Part shown: one piece after another, positions 9,010 to 18,138 of the stretch | Layout: every line of letters starts with the position of its first letter | How positions within the stretch are numbered: the stretch's first letter is position 1 | DNA from: Vagococcus bubulae | GTDB taxonomy: Bacteria > Bacillota > Bacilli > Lactobacillales > Vagococcaceae | DNA length: 64,000 nt | Assembly (NCBI RefSeq): GCF_003950315.1 | Contig: NZ_NGJT01000006.1 | Location: 1 to 64,000 of the forward strand | Direction: 5' to 3' | Notes under the pieces: model-generated | Database searches by the model: none | Seen by the model: the letters and a program-made list of their open reading frames with translations, nothing else | What the model was told of the DNA's origin: nothing | Program-made: the position numbers and the translations under genes

Positions 9010-9726
9010 TTAACTATAATAGTAATCTTGATAATTTTTCGAGTTTTTCTTCTCCTCCATATACACACAACCTAAAATATTCGCATCTACTTTATTTAAT
9101 AAATCAATGGTTCGAAGTAACATTTTTTTATCTGTTACATTTTCTCTTACCACGACAACAACACCATCTAGATACCCTGAAATCAACTGAACATCTGTCA
9201 CCGCTGTAACAGGTGGCATATCAAAAATGATAAAATCATACATTTGATAAAGTACTTTTATTAATTTTTTCATTCGATTACTTGCTAGTAACTCTGAAGG
9301 ATTGGGCACTTTAAAACCACTTGTCATCACATCAAGATGCGGAATATTTGTTTTTTGTATCACTTCTTTAACCGACATTTTCTTTATACTCAAAATATTA
9401 CTTAAACCTGTCCGATTATTTAACTCAAATGTTAAGTGAGCTGTTGGTCTTCTCATATCAACATCAACTAGTAATGTTTTTAATCCTAATTTGGCAAACA
9501 TAACAGCAAGGTTTGCTGCTGTTGTCGATTTTCCTTCACTAGGTCCTGATGACGTCACAGCAATCCCTTGCACTTTTTTTTCACTTTGAGCGTATTGAAT
9601 ATTGGTTCTAATCGTCCGAAATTGCTCTGAAATTTGAGAGTTAGATTCAACCACTGTAAATAACGATACTGGTTTTGTCGGAGATAATCTGTTAGGTTTC
9701 TTTTTATCTTTTATTCTAGCTTTCAT
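9010..9726 (-). CDS. cpsD: Capsular tyrosine kinase CpsD (BY-kinase)
   Basis: This 238-residue cytoplasmic ATPase autophosphorylates on a C-terminal tyrosine cluster and acts with the membrane adaptor CpsC to control capsule polymerisation and export. It has Walker A SSGPSEGKSTTAANLA (about residues 58-73), Walker A' LLVDVDMRRP (near 93) and Walker B FIIFDMPP (near 167). The C-terminus carries five tyrosine-rich positions (NYQDYYYS) with three adjacent tyrosines. Length is usual for the Gram-positive form, in which kinase and membrane adaptor are separate proteins. A GGAG site precedes the ATG. Confidence 0.92.
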   Translation of the reverse strand: MKARIKDKKKPNRLSPTKPVSLFTVVESNSQISEQFRTIRTNIQYAQSEKKVQGIAVTSSGPSEGKSTTAANLAVMFAKLGLKTLLVDVDMRRPTAHLTFELNNRTGLSNILSIKKMSVKEVIQKTNIPHLDVMTSGFKVPNPSELLASNRMKKLIKVLYQMYDFIIFDMPPVTAVTDVQLISGYLDGVVVVVRENVTDKKMLLRTIDLLNKVDANILGCVYMEEKKNSKNYQDYYYS

Positions 9727-9748
9727 ATATCCTTCTCCATTTCCAATA

Positions 9749-10621
9749 TTAGTTTCTATTTACTCTATGACGTTTTCTTTTTTCATTGACCATCAAATCC
9801 ATATCAAGACCATCTGCTTTATCAGAGAGGTTATCAATCGATAAATTCATGTTATCTAGATCATTATCTAACGTCACATCATAGAAAAAGTCCTCGTCAA
9901 TCAGTGGGTTTTGTTGAATTTTCATTACTTCTCTCATTTCTCTTTCGTCTACTATTGGGATAGTCCCTAATAATGACAAACCTAATTTCTCTGTGATAAA
10001 TTCTTCTGATTTCACACTTTTATTAAATAGTTCTGTTACTAACGCTACGATCAATCCTGCAATTAATCCTAACATAGCCCCAATAGCGATGTTCACTTTT
10101 TTATTAGGTGAGACAGGTTTCTCATTAGGTGTTGCCTTAGAGGCGATTGATATCTTATCTGTATCCGTCATTTTTACCGCTTCTTCTTGGAAAAACTTAG
10201 ATATCGTATTGGCTATTGTTGCGGATTCAATCGCATTTGGTGTCACAGCTTTAATGGAAAATAACTGTGAATTTTGACTTTGTTCGACAGAGATAACACT
10301 CTTCAAATAATCTTCTGTCATATTGGTCATACCATCTTTTACTAATTTATCTTTTGCTTTTTCTGTTACGGCATCACTTTTTACTAAATCTTTATATGTA
10401 TTGATTAGTAGTAAGTTTGAATTGATATTATCCGTATTAATATTTGAATCTGATCCTTTTGTTTGAACAACAAGTTGGGTTGTCGCAGCATACTTTGGTG
10501 TCAAAATAAAAAAAGTCATTATGCTAGATATAACTGTTCCAAAAACTAACATACTAACAATTAATACCCACTTTTTTTTCAAAAGCTGCAGTATTTCATC
10601 TAAACTAATTGTCTCTTCCAT
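9749..10621 (-). CDS. cpsC: Capsule chain-length regulator CpsC/Wzz
   Basis: This 290-residue membrane adaptor of the polysaccharide co-polymerase family activates CpsD. It has a cytoplasmic N-terminus (ETISLDEILQLLKKKW), a first membrane helix near residues 20-40, an extracellular loop, and a second helix near 173-195 (VNIAIGAMLGLIAGLIVALV) preceded by the conserved proline-rich PNEKPVSPNKK. The C-terminal cytoplasmic tail of about 90 residues is longer than in many CpsC proteins and is acidic. I use the ATG at 10621, with GGAGG 5 bases upstream. A TTG at 10633 lies within that ribosome-binding region. It is the first gene of the capsule operon. Confidence 0.88.
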   Translation of the reverse strand: MEETISLDEILQLLKKKWVLIVSMLVFGTVISSIMTFFILTPKYAATTQLVVQTKGSDSNINTDNINSNLLLINTYKDLVKSDAVTEKAKDKLVKDGMTNMTEDYLKSVISVEQSQNSQLFSIKAVTPNAIESATIANTISKFFQEEAVKMTDTDKISIASKATPNEKPVSPNKKVNIAIGAMLGLIAGLIVALVTELFNKSVKSEEFITEKLGLSLLGTIPIVDEREMREVMKIQQNPLIDEDFFYDVTLDNDLDNMNLSIDNLSDKADGLDMDLMVNEKRKRHRVNRN

Positions 10622-10680
10622 CTCATCCTCCAATTAACTATCGTTTCTTTTAAACTCGTATCGAGATAATGTATCACATT

Positions 10681-10689
10681 ATTATAACA
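10681..10689 (-). promoter_or_regulatory. Capsule operon promoter (extended -10)
   Basis: On the minus strand the sequence reads TGTTATAAT, a perfect extended -10, about 60 bases upstream of the cpsC start. No good -35 hexamer is present at the usual distance, which is common with extended -10 promoters. The gene upstream (the teichoic acid fusion) ends at 10733 on the same strand, so this is the only promoter I see for the capsule operon. Confidence 0.65.
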
Positions 10690-10732
10690 TAAAAGGTACG
10701 ATATATGGAGGTGAGTTAGATTTTTTTAAGTC

Positions 10733-13700
10733 TTATTCTTTCACAAGATTATCACAAAACTGTTGCAGTGCTTTTTCATTGTATCTATAAGGTTTAAACG
10801 TTTTAAATTCTTTTTTCTTATTTAGTATGGCTTCCATTGATTTGAACACGCCATGTGCATCGTTTGTTTTAGTCAACATCCCATATTTTCCACCATCTAA
10901 TACATTGCGACAAGCTGGAATATCTGTTGAAATAACTTTCATTTTAAGAGTTAGCGCCTCTAATAACACTAAAGACTGCCCTTCATAATCCGACGTTAGA
11001 ACAAATACTTGGCATTTCTTCATAAAGTGATAAGGATTTGACACTTGACCAAGCATCGTTATTTCTTTTTCTAAAGCGTATGTTTCTATTTTTTTTCGTA
11101 AATGGTTTCGTTCAGGGCCATCGCCGATAATATATAAATGCCCTTGTTTATATGTTTCATAATATAACTTAAAAGCATCAATCAATAGCGCTTGATTTTT
11201 TTCTTCTGAGAGTCTACCTACTGTCACAAAAGTTGGCTCTGTTGTTTCTGGGTAATCAAAAAAGACTCCCTCACTATTCATGACACCTTTTGATAAATCA
11301 TAAGTTAAACTCTCTTCACTAACCCATACTTGTTTATTTTGTAGTTGAACTTGGTAAAATACTTTAGCAGAATTCGTTTGAATTTTTTGTCGTACTTTCA
11401 TCTCTTTAGGAACTCTTGATAGTAACCCTTTGTGATCAAAAATATCTTCTATAGAGGCATAAATCATGACTTCAGATTGAACAAAAATCGCCGAAAAATT
11501 CATCTTCTCTTTTGACAAAATAAATGGCTCATCCAAGATGTCTAATGATAGATTAGATTGTTTTGTATACCACTGTTTATCATCTTTTGTTTGTAATTTT
11601 AACCAATCTGTTGTGATATTTTTTGATAGTAGTATCACGTTATTATTCGCTGATAATGTTTTGGTCACAGCATCCTGACTAGGTTTATCAAAAACACTTA
11701 CTGGTTGAGTCAATCTTGCTAGTTCATTGATTGGGTGTTGTCTAGACAATATGCTCAACTTATCCAATCTTTTTCGATTAGTAGCTGAAAATATCGTATT
11801 TAACAGTTTTTTTACTGGTTTTTGATGGAACATCGCAACAGAACTCATCTCTCTAATGGTTGATGGCTTTATCCACCCAAGCGGTTCTTTGCCATTAGAT
11901 ACTTCATAGCTCGTTCCTGTATGTGTGACAACTTTTTTTGTGAGCAGTACATATAACTCATCAAATCCATCAAGCGAGCAAATCACTTTGCTTTCTTCTA
12001 ATCCTAATGGTTGGCTATATAATTGACTATTTTTACCAACTTGTAATTTAGATAGCTCGTAGATAGCTTCTTCTGATTGAATACTATCCGGCAACAACGT
12101 CACAGACTTTTCTTTAATCCAACCGATATAACAACCATTCTGACTGATTTTCACATAACTTTCTTCTTGATAAATAAATCGACCTAGCACAGTTATGGCT
12201 TCTTCAGATAGTATTTTAGTGGTATCTTTTGCGTATCGACTATCAGGACGTGTATCAAAGACCGACACTGTCTTTTGTGGGTTGATTAATCGTGCTTCTC
12301 TAAATAAGCGTTGGGTTGGTTTTGTTTGACTGACTTCTTGCTTTGTTTCAGTGGATAAAATTTGTGGAATATTTAATAAATTTTCTGCATAAACAAATTT
12401 TGAGTCCTCTGCATAGTTGGATAAGTTTTTCTTATTAATATCGCATATGACACTCGAAACAGACACTAACTTATCATAAAAATCATACACACTAATAATA
12501 CCCTTAACATTCATACGATGGATTTTTTTGCCATTTACCTCACGATCCATATCCGCCAACATATCACTATGTAAATAACATATTCTCATGGCTGAATTGG
12601 TCCCTAAAATCGTTTTAGTCCAATACAAACTATATCCACTAAAGTCGATACTCACATCAAAAGTTGTTTTACCTAGTAGTCGTTTGGCATCTCTTTGATA
12701 AATGTTTAAGGGAAATTTTTCTTTTTTATCTTGATTCACTCCACGTATATGATAATACAAATCTTGATAACTCTCGCTAAAAGTATATACCGGTTGCCCA
12801 AAATTAAATAATAAAGACGCTTCTTTTGGGATGGATTGGATGGAGTCTATTTGTTCTTGTGATTTTGGGTTATCCAATAAACACGTCACAGCATATTTTT
12901 CATAATCAATGTTCGATAATAAATTTAAAAAGCTTGTGGTAATCCCATTTTTTCTTAGTCCACCCGGATAAATAAGTAATTTTTTCTTATCTGGATTCTG
13001 GCGAATTTCTTTGATTTTTTCTGATAGTGGTTGATTAAACAATAAATAATCCACATAACGCTGTGTGACATTACCATCGTCATATGGGATGTACAATCGT
13101 TTAAACCTTTCGTAATTCCAATGTGTTTCTTCGATTCTTTTTTTAAGGTGTTGTAAAATATCGATCAACTCATCCAAGTTAAATGCAACTGGTCCTGGTA
13201 ATTCATCATAGTCAAAATACTTTCCACGCTCATGACTATATAAGTCATCATCCCAACAATAAAAAATAATCGGCTTATCCGTCACTAAAAAATCAAAAAA
13301 GATACTCGAATAATCAGTTACTAATACATCAACCATTGCTAATAGTTCATTTGTATCAATCCCATCAGGAATTAAGTAAGAATTCAGTTCTTCTTCTTTT
13401 TTTGCTTTGTCATAGATAAAAGGATGGACCTTAATCAAGATATTGTATGTATCGCCAAATTTCTTTCTTAACACAGTTGTTTCACTAATCATTTGACGAA
13501 TCTCTTGTTCGGTATAAGATGCCTCCCCACTTTTACACGTTGGGGTATATAGTAATAACTGCTTGCTTAAATCAAGCTTGATACCTCTTTCGTGGAGTGA
13601 ACGAATCAGCGTATCGTGATTATGACTAAAGGTCGCATCCATTCTAGGGTAACCACCCTCTAAAATTACGCCTTGATAATTATTTCTTAATCTAAAACTG

Positions 13701-14254
13701 TCCAAAAACATATTCGTTGTGTGAGCATTTGGGCTAAGTAAAACATCGGCCATAAAAAAATTACGAACCACATTACGAGCATCGCTAGGATTTCCAGGTA
13801 TATCAAATCCCATCGTTTTTAATGGTGTCCCATGCCATGTATTAATATACGTTTGTTCTTTTTTAATCGTCACAAATGACTGAAACGTGGCATTATTAAT
13901 TAATACTTCAGCTTTTGTTAGCCACTTTAAATACTCATCAGAATTTCGCTCAACAAATAAGACATTGTCATACTCTTTAAATCGAGTCATAAAATAAGTC
14001 ATCTCTTCAGATGACTGAATACTCCATATATGTGTGTATTGCTTATCCACATCTTTTTTTAATAGATACAAGCACATCCATAACGGCGAGTCAGTAAAAG
14101 ACTTTCCATCACGACTTTCATAAAAAATCGTCTTTTTTTCGACTGATTCATTAATGAAATAATGGGTGTATGTTTCCACTCGTTTTCCAGTAGGAGATAG
14201 CTTTGTTTTAACGAAAGGTTGAGCTATCCTTTTTACGGGTGATAGTATACTCAT
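10733..14254 (-). CDS. Large teichoic acid enzyme: CDP-glycerol glycerophosphotransferase fused to GT4 glycosyltransferase with internal SH3/GW-like repeats
   Basis: This is a 1173-residue multidomain protein. Residues about 35-400 are a TagF/TagB-type domain: TWHGTPLKTMG (near 139, catalytic His) and VTDYSSIFFDF (near 312). From about 425, LLIYPGGLRKNGITTSF begins a GT-B N-terminal half. Its C-terminal half appears only at about 1016 (VTVGRLSEEKNQ, YIIGDGPERN, SDYEGQSLVLLEAL near 1098). Between them (about 655-1010) lie roughly four repeats with GW or W-x-x-x-S motifs (YIGWIKEKSV, LGWIKPSTI, QWYTKQSN, VWVSEESL), like SH3b/GW modules. It probably polymerises glycerol phosphate and glycosylates it. 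The start overlaps the preceding stop (ATGA). The role of the inserted repeats is unknown. Confidence 0.8.
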   Translation of the reverse strand: MSILSPVKRIAQPFVKTKLSPTGKRVETYTHYFINESVEKKTIFYESRDGKSFTDSPLWMCLYLLKKDVDKQYTHIWSIQSSEEMTYFMTRFKEYDNVLFVERNSDEYLKWLTKAEVLINNATFQSFVTIKKEQTYINTWHGTPLKTMGFDIPGNPSDARNVVRNFFMADVLLSPNAHTTNMFLDSFRLRNNYQGVILEGGYPRMDATFSHNHDTLIRSLHERGIKLDLSKQLLLYTPTCKSGEASYTEQEIRQMISETTVLRKKFGDTYNILIKVHPFIYDKAKKEEELNSYLIPDGIDTNELLAMVDVLVTDYSSIFFDFLVTDKPIIFYCWDDDLYSHERGKYFDYDELPGPVAFNLDELIDILQHLKKRIEETHWNYERFKRLYIPYDDGNVTQRYVDYLLFNQPLSEKIKEIRQNPDKKKLLIYPGGLRKNGITTSFLNLLSNIDYEKYAVTCLLDNPKSQEQIDSIQSIPKEASLLFNFGQPVYTFSESYQDLYYHIRGVNQDKKEKFPLNIYQRDAKRLLGKTTFDVSIDFSGYSLYWTKTILGTNSAMRICYLHSDMLADMDREVNGKKIHRMNVKGIISVYDFYDKLVSVSSVICDINKKNLSNYAEDSKFVYAENLLNIPQILSTETKQEVSQTKPTQRLFREARLINPQKTVSVFDTRPDSRYAKDTTKILSEEAITVLGRFIYQEESYVKISQNGCYIGWIKEKSVTLLPDSIQSEEAIYELSKLQVGKNSQLYSQPLGLEESKVICSLDGFDELYVLLTKKVVTHTGTSYEVSNGKEPLGWIKPSTIREMSSVAMFHQKPVKKLLNTIFSATNRKRLDKLSILSRQHPINELARLTQPVSVFDKPSQDAVTKTLSANNNVILLSKNITTDWLKLQTKDDKQWYTKQSNLSLDILDEPFILSKEKMNFSAIFVQSEVMIYASIEDIFDHKGLLSRVPKEMKVRQKIQTNSAKVFYQVQLQNKQVWVSEESLTYDLSKGVMNSEGVFFDYPETTEPTFVTVGRLSEEKNQALLIDAFKLYYETYKQGHLYIIGDGPERNHLRKKIETYALEKEITMLGQVSNPYHFMKKCQVFVLTSDYEGQSLVLLEALTLKMKVISTDIPACRNVLDGGKYGMLTKTNDAHGVFKSMEAILNKKKEFKTFKPYRYNEKALQQFCDNLVKE

Positions 14255-15426
14255 GTTTGTTCACTCATTTCTTTTTTTATTATCTCGGCAACTACTTGCG
14301 CTGAAGTTCCTGTTTCATTGTTACAAAATGTTTGTTTAAACTGTTGATACTCTTTTTCATAGTCCAATGTATCCAAGTTTTGTAACTGCTCAATGACTTT
14401 GTGTTGTTCTTTTATCACTGGTCCTGGCAATAACGATTGAATGGGTTGATAAAATCCTCGGATATCTTCTTCATACTGTGTCGAATCAGGCATAAAAAAT
14501 AGCATTGGGCGATTGGTTAAACTAAAATCAAACATACATGATGAATAATCTGTTATTAACACATCACTCATCAGCAACAAATCACTCATATCATAACCTA
14601 AAGAAACATCTATCAATTTATCTTTCGGCCATGTTGAGGTGTCTAATGTCTGAGCCACTAAATAATGCATCCTAACAAGTAAAACCATTTCTTCGCCACA
14701 TGTTTTTAAAAACTCCTCATAAGGAAAATCAATACTAAATTCGTATCCGTCAGCTGTTTTATGGTCTGTTTCACGCCAAGTTGGTGCATATAAGATGATT
14801 TTTTTATCTGTTTTAATTCCTAAGCTAGCTCTTAATTTCCCTATTTTTTCTTTGTATTGCTCTCTATTAACCAATTGATCATTTCTTGGGAACCCTTTTG
14901 AAATCATCTGACCTGTATACCCAAAAGCCTGATTAAAGTGTTGTGTGGTATAGTCACTTGAAGAAGTTAAGTAATCCCAACGTTTACTCTCTTCTAAGAA
15001 CTCTTGATCATAACTCTCTTTTGTATAACCGGGAATATTCACTTCTTCGATATCCACTCCAATACGTTTTAACGGGGTTCCGTGCCAAGTTTGTATATAG
15101 GTTGTGTGTTTATTTTTACTTAGCCATAATGGTGTTCTGGTATTAATCACCCAGTATTTTGCTCGTGGCATAACAAAAAACCAGCGTAAAGAAAAACGTG
15201 AGATATAAGGAACCTTTTTTTCGATAAAGGTCTCCTCGTATCCACGCGTTACTCCCCACACTAGTTCAAGTGTTGTGTCTTCTTTTTTTAGATAATCATA
15301 AATCGCTTTAGGATTATCACTAAACTGCTTACCATGAAAACTTTCAAAGTAGACAAGATTTTTTTTCGGCAATTGGCCCAATAGTTTAAACCAGATTGAA
15401 ATCACTGTTTCTATTATTTTTTTCAT
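14251..15426 (-). CDS. CDP-glycerol glycerophosphotransferase (TagB/TagF family)
   Basis: This 391-residue peripheral membrane enzyme transfers glycerol-3-phosphate from CDP-glycerol to a lipid-linked teichoic acid primer or chain. The family motifs are TWHGTPLKRIG (near residue 133, catalytic base His) and ITDYSSCMFDFSL (near 293), with YAPTWRETDHK near 212. It lacks the extra N-terminal region of long TagF polymerases, so it may be a primase (TagB-like) or a short polymerase. The two cannot be told apart from sequence alone. AAGGAG precedes the ATG. The gene overlaps the large fusion gene downstream by 4 bases. Confidence 0.85.
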   Translation of the reverse strand: MKKIIETVISIWFKLLGQLPKKNLVYFESFHGKQFSDNPKAIYDYLKKEDTTLELVWGVTRGYEETFIEKKVPYISRFSLRWFFVMPRAKYWVINTRTPLWLSKNKHTTYIQTWHGTPLKRIGVDIEEVNIPGYTKESYDQEFLEESKRWDYLTSSSDYTTQHFNQAFGYTGQMISKGFPRNDQLVNREQYKEKIGKLRASLGIKTDKKIILYAPTWRETDHKTADGYEFSIDFPYEEFLKTCGEEMVLLVRMHYLVAQTLDTSTWPKDKLIDVSLGYDMSDLLLMSDVLITDYSSCMFDFSLTNRPMLFFMPDSTQYEEDIRGFYQPIQSLLPGPVIKEQHKVIEQLQNLDTLDYEKEYQQFKQTFCNNETGTSAQVVAEIIKKEMSEQT

Positions 15427-15438
15427 GGTAATCTCCTT

Positions 15439-16254
15439 TTACATAAAGTCCATAAATCGTGCTCTGAATTTCATATGGATATGTGATCCTAAGATAAGTA
15501 ATACCCCAACAACTAACCAGAAAAAGATAGTTTGAACACCCTTTTCCCAGAACCATTTTCCATATAACAATGAATCTCTAAACCCATCAATAATATAATA
15601 AATAGGATTTAACTCTAGCAATCGTGTCATCCAAGCATGTCTTGTTCCAGCAAAAATACGTTGAAATTCCCAAATAGGGCCTGATAAATAAAATAGCAAT
15701 CGTAAAATTGACTGAAGCATAATATGATAATCTCGCACTAATACTGAAATCGTCGAATTCAAAATACCAAACGCAAATAAAAAGGCAAACATGCAAAATA
15801 GGTAATAGAAATATTGAACCCAATAAACATTAGGATAAATTCCTACAGCAAACATTGAAACAAATAAAATCAACATCATCCAGCGATAACTTTTAAAGTT
15901 ACTTGCCATATTGACAGTTGGCAAAATACTAACCGGGAACTTCATTTTTGATACCATACCAATTTGTTTATAAATACTGTTGGATTCCCCTAATATTGAG
16001 CTATTGATAAAGAACCAAGCAATAATCCCAACAAGCATCCAAATAATATAAGGAACACCATCTATGTCTTTTCGCTTCATACCTAGGCCAAATACTAGGT
16101 AATAAATGCCTATTTGAATCGCTGGATTTAACACTTGCCACAATAACCCTAGATAGTGACTTTGATAAGTCGCTTTTTCTTCATATTTAGAAATACGACG
16201 AATAATCCCAAAATTTTTAAATTGTTCTGTAATTACGGTCTTTACGTCATTCAC
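15439..16254 (-). CDS. tagG: Teichoic acid ABC transporter permease TagG
   Basis: This 271-residue ABC-2 type membrane permease, with TagH, exports undecaprenyl-linked teichoic acid. Six hydrophobic segments follow an N-terminal cytoplasmic region (KYEEKATYQSHYLGLLWQVLNPAIQ, the conserved coupling region of polysaccharide exporters). PIYYIIDGFRDSLLYG near residue 220 is a typical C-terminal loop. The start is GTG at 16254 with AAGGAG 9 bases upstream. It lies between tagA and the second glycerophosphotransferase, and its ATPase partner is two genes upstream in the same operon. Confidence 0.88.
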   Translation of the reverse strand: MNDVKTVITEQFKNFGIIRRISKYEEKATYQSHYLGLLWQVLNPAIQIGIYYLVFGLGMKRKDIDGVPYIIWMLVGIIAWFFINSSILGESNSIYKQIGMVSKMKFPVSILPTVNMASNFKSYRWMMLILFVSMFAVGIYPNVYWVQYFYYLFCMFAFLFAFGILNSTISVLVRDYHIMLQSILRLLFYLSGPIWEFQRIFAGTRHAWMTRLLELNPIYYIIDGFRDSLLYGKWFWEKGVQTIFFWLVVGVLLILGSHIHMKFRARFMDFM

Positions 16255-16267
16255 GTTTTTGCTCTCC

Positions 16268-17008
16268 TTACTGTTTACTTTGTTTTAAATGCCACACTAA
16301 TCCTTTAGTGACAAACAAAGGTACTTGAAAAATACGATTTAGGCGTTTTGGGTTACTCACTGAGCGATATAACCATTCTAAATTAGTTTTGATAAATAAT
16401 TCTGGCGCTCGTTTGACTGCACCACTATAAACATCAAAACTCCCTCCGACTGTTTGAAAGACGGTAGCATTTAGTTGTGGCATGTAGCGTTGTAACCATT
16501 CTTCTTGTTTAGGTGAGCCAAGAGCAACAAATAACACATCTGTATGTGCCTTATTAATCATGTCAATCACTTCACCACTGCTTTTTTTCTGATAGCCATC
16601 CAACCACCCAGCAATGACGACACCTGGATAATCAGTTTGAATATTTCTCGCAGCTTGTGCCACAATCGCTGGTTTAGCACCATATAAAAAAATAGATTTT
16701 TTGTTAGTCGCACAAAATTCCAACACACTTGCCATCACATCAATACCTGCAACCCGTTCTTTGATACTTCCTTTTGTCCATTTTGACATCTTAACCACAC
16801 CAATTCCATCAGCAAAGCGGTGTGTCGCGTGTTCAATAAATGATTTCACGCATTTATTTTTTTCAGACATTAAAATAATTTGTGGGTTGATACTTGCTAA
16901 CACCATTTTTTGATGGTGCTCAAAATACCAAGACAAATCCTGTTCAATATCAGACATCATTAAATGGTCAACCGGTGTATCTAAAATATATTCTACCTTT
17001 TTAGTCAT
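16268..17008 (-). CDS. tagA: WecG/TagA-family N-acetylmannosaminyltransferase
   Basis: This 246-residue GT26 enzyme adds ManNAc to undecaprenyl-diphosphate-GlcNAc, the second step of the wall teichoic acid linkage unit and the step after TagO. The conserved blocks are SINPQIILMSEKNK (catalytic Asp region differs slightly), RFADGIGVVKMS near residue 67, FLYGAKPAIV near 103, and VALGSPKQEEWLQRY near 165. A C-terminal basic tail (YRSVSNPKRLNRIFQVPLF) is the membrane-association segment. The ATG overlaps the previous stop (ATGA) and is preceded by GGAG. Confidence 0.9.
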   Translation of the reverse strand: MTKKVEYILDTPVDHLMMSDIEQDLSWYFEHHQKMVLASINPQIILMSEKNKCVKSFIEHATHRFADGIGVVKMSKWTKGSIKERVAGIDVMASVLEFCATNKKSIFLYGAKPAIVAQAARNIQTDYPGVVIAGWLDGYQKKSSGEVIDMINKAHTDVLFVALGSPKQEEWLQRYMPQLNATVFQTVGGSFDVYSGAVKRAPELFIKTNLEWLYRSVSNPKRLNRIFQVPLFVTKGLVWHLKQSKQ

Positions 17009-18138
17009 TTTTCTCCATCCATTACTTCTTTTATCTCTCTTACTACCCGACTTGTTGCTTTACCATCATTGTATGTATTCCATAATTGATTAAATTTTTG
17101 ATTATCTATTTTTTGAGTGTCATTTAACTGGTTTAATATTTCTAATGTTGTATACGCAACCGGCTGTGGAAAATCTTGTTTAATCGCTTGTTGTATACCA
17201 GTTGTTTTGTTATAAATCATCTCATCAGGCCAATACATGATTAATTGTTTTTCTGGATTAGCTAGCGTAAAATCAAACGCAACCGAAGAATAGTCTGTAA
17301 TTAACACATCTGCTTGCTTGATATAATCATCAGCCGATTGAGTCGATACAATCCATTCAACGTTTTTAGCAGCGAATTTTTGTGTCATCGTCACATGTGG
17401 ATGCAATTTGACTTGCAAAAGATCCTGTTGACTTAACTGCCCTGATAAATACTCTATATCCAATAGCCAATTTTCTAATGAACTATTTTCTCGGTAAGTT
17501 GGTAAATATAAAATATGTCGTTTATCTGTTTGTTGTGTTTGTTCCATTTGATTAACTAAATAATCTGTCCGAGCAAATCCTGTCAAAAGAATTTGTTCAT
17601 CAGAAAAACCATAACTACGTTTAAATACGTCACCCATTCTCTCTGACGCCACAAACACATAGTCAAATGCATCATAAACTCGTCTAAATCGTTCTTTATC
17701 TTTTTTCGAACGCTTCATCGCCGTTTTATCTTCTAACCCAAATTGCTTGATAGCTCCAGTCGCATGCCATAGTTGATACACGGTCTGTGTCTCTTTAAAC
17801 GATATATCACCCAAACAAGCAAAATAGTTATCTGCTATCACAACTTTACTTTGAGATAATTGTCTCACTCCACGAACTAAACCACTCATCGTGTCTAAAC
17901 AATAAATCGACACTCCTATATTCTGTAAATACCTCGCTTCTTCTTCGCAACTTTTAGTATACAATACAACAACATCATACTCATTTTTTAATGCTTCAAT
18001 CAGTCCATGATTATTATTAGGAAAACTCATTAAATAGCACACTTGTTTTAGTACGTCACAGTGTTGGTTTTTTTTTGATAGTTGGCGTATGAACCAACTG
18101 TATCTTTCTTTCAAGAAACTAACCAATAAATGTTTCAT
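17005..18138 (-). CDS. CDP-glycerol glycerophosphotransferase, TagB-like
   Basis: This 377-residue enzyme is placed directly after tagH and before tagA, the position expected for the primase that adds the first glycerol phosphate to the linkage unit. Motifs are QLWHATGAIKQFG (near residue 120; WHA in place of WHG, as in TagB-like proteins), LLTGFARTDYL near 185, LYLPTYRENSS near 208 and ITDYSSVAFDF near 284. The reading frame starts inside the end of tagH (20-base overlap). The primase role is an inference from position and the WHA variant. Confidence 0.82.
   Translation of the reverse strand: MKHLLVSFLKERYSWFIRQLSKKNQHCDVLKQVCYLMSFPNNNHGLIEALKNEYDVVVLYTKSCEEEARYLQNIGVSIYCLDTMSGLVRGVRQLSQSKVVIADNYFACLGDISFKETQTVYQLWHATGAIKQFGLEDKTAMKRSKKDKERFRRVYDAFDYVFVASERMGDVFKRSYGFSDEQILLTGFARTDYLVNQMEQTQQTDKRHILYLPTYRENSSLENWLLDIEYLSGQLSQQDLLQVKLHPHVTMTQKFAAKNVEWIVSTQSADDYIKQADVLITDYSSVAFDFTLANPEKQLIMYWPDEMIYNKTTGIQQAIKQDFPQPVAYTTLEILNQLNDTQKIDNQKFNQLWNTYNDGKATSRVVREIKEVMDGEK

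Noticed and set aside
8591-9013. 140-codon open frame on the plus strand
   Set aside because: It lies wholly inside cpsB in the opposite direction, has no ribosome-binding site, and its protein is low in charged structure and unlike any family. It is a shadow of cpsB.
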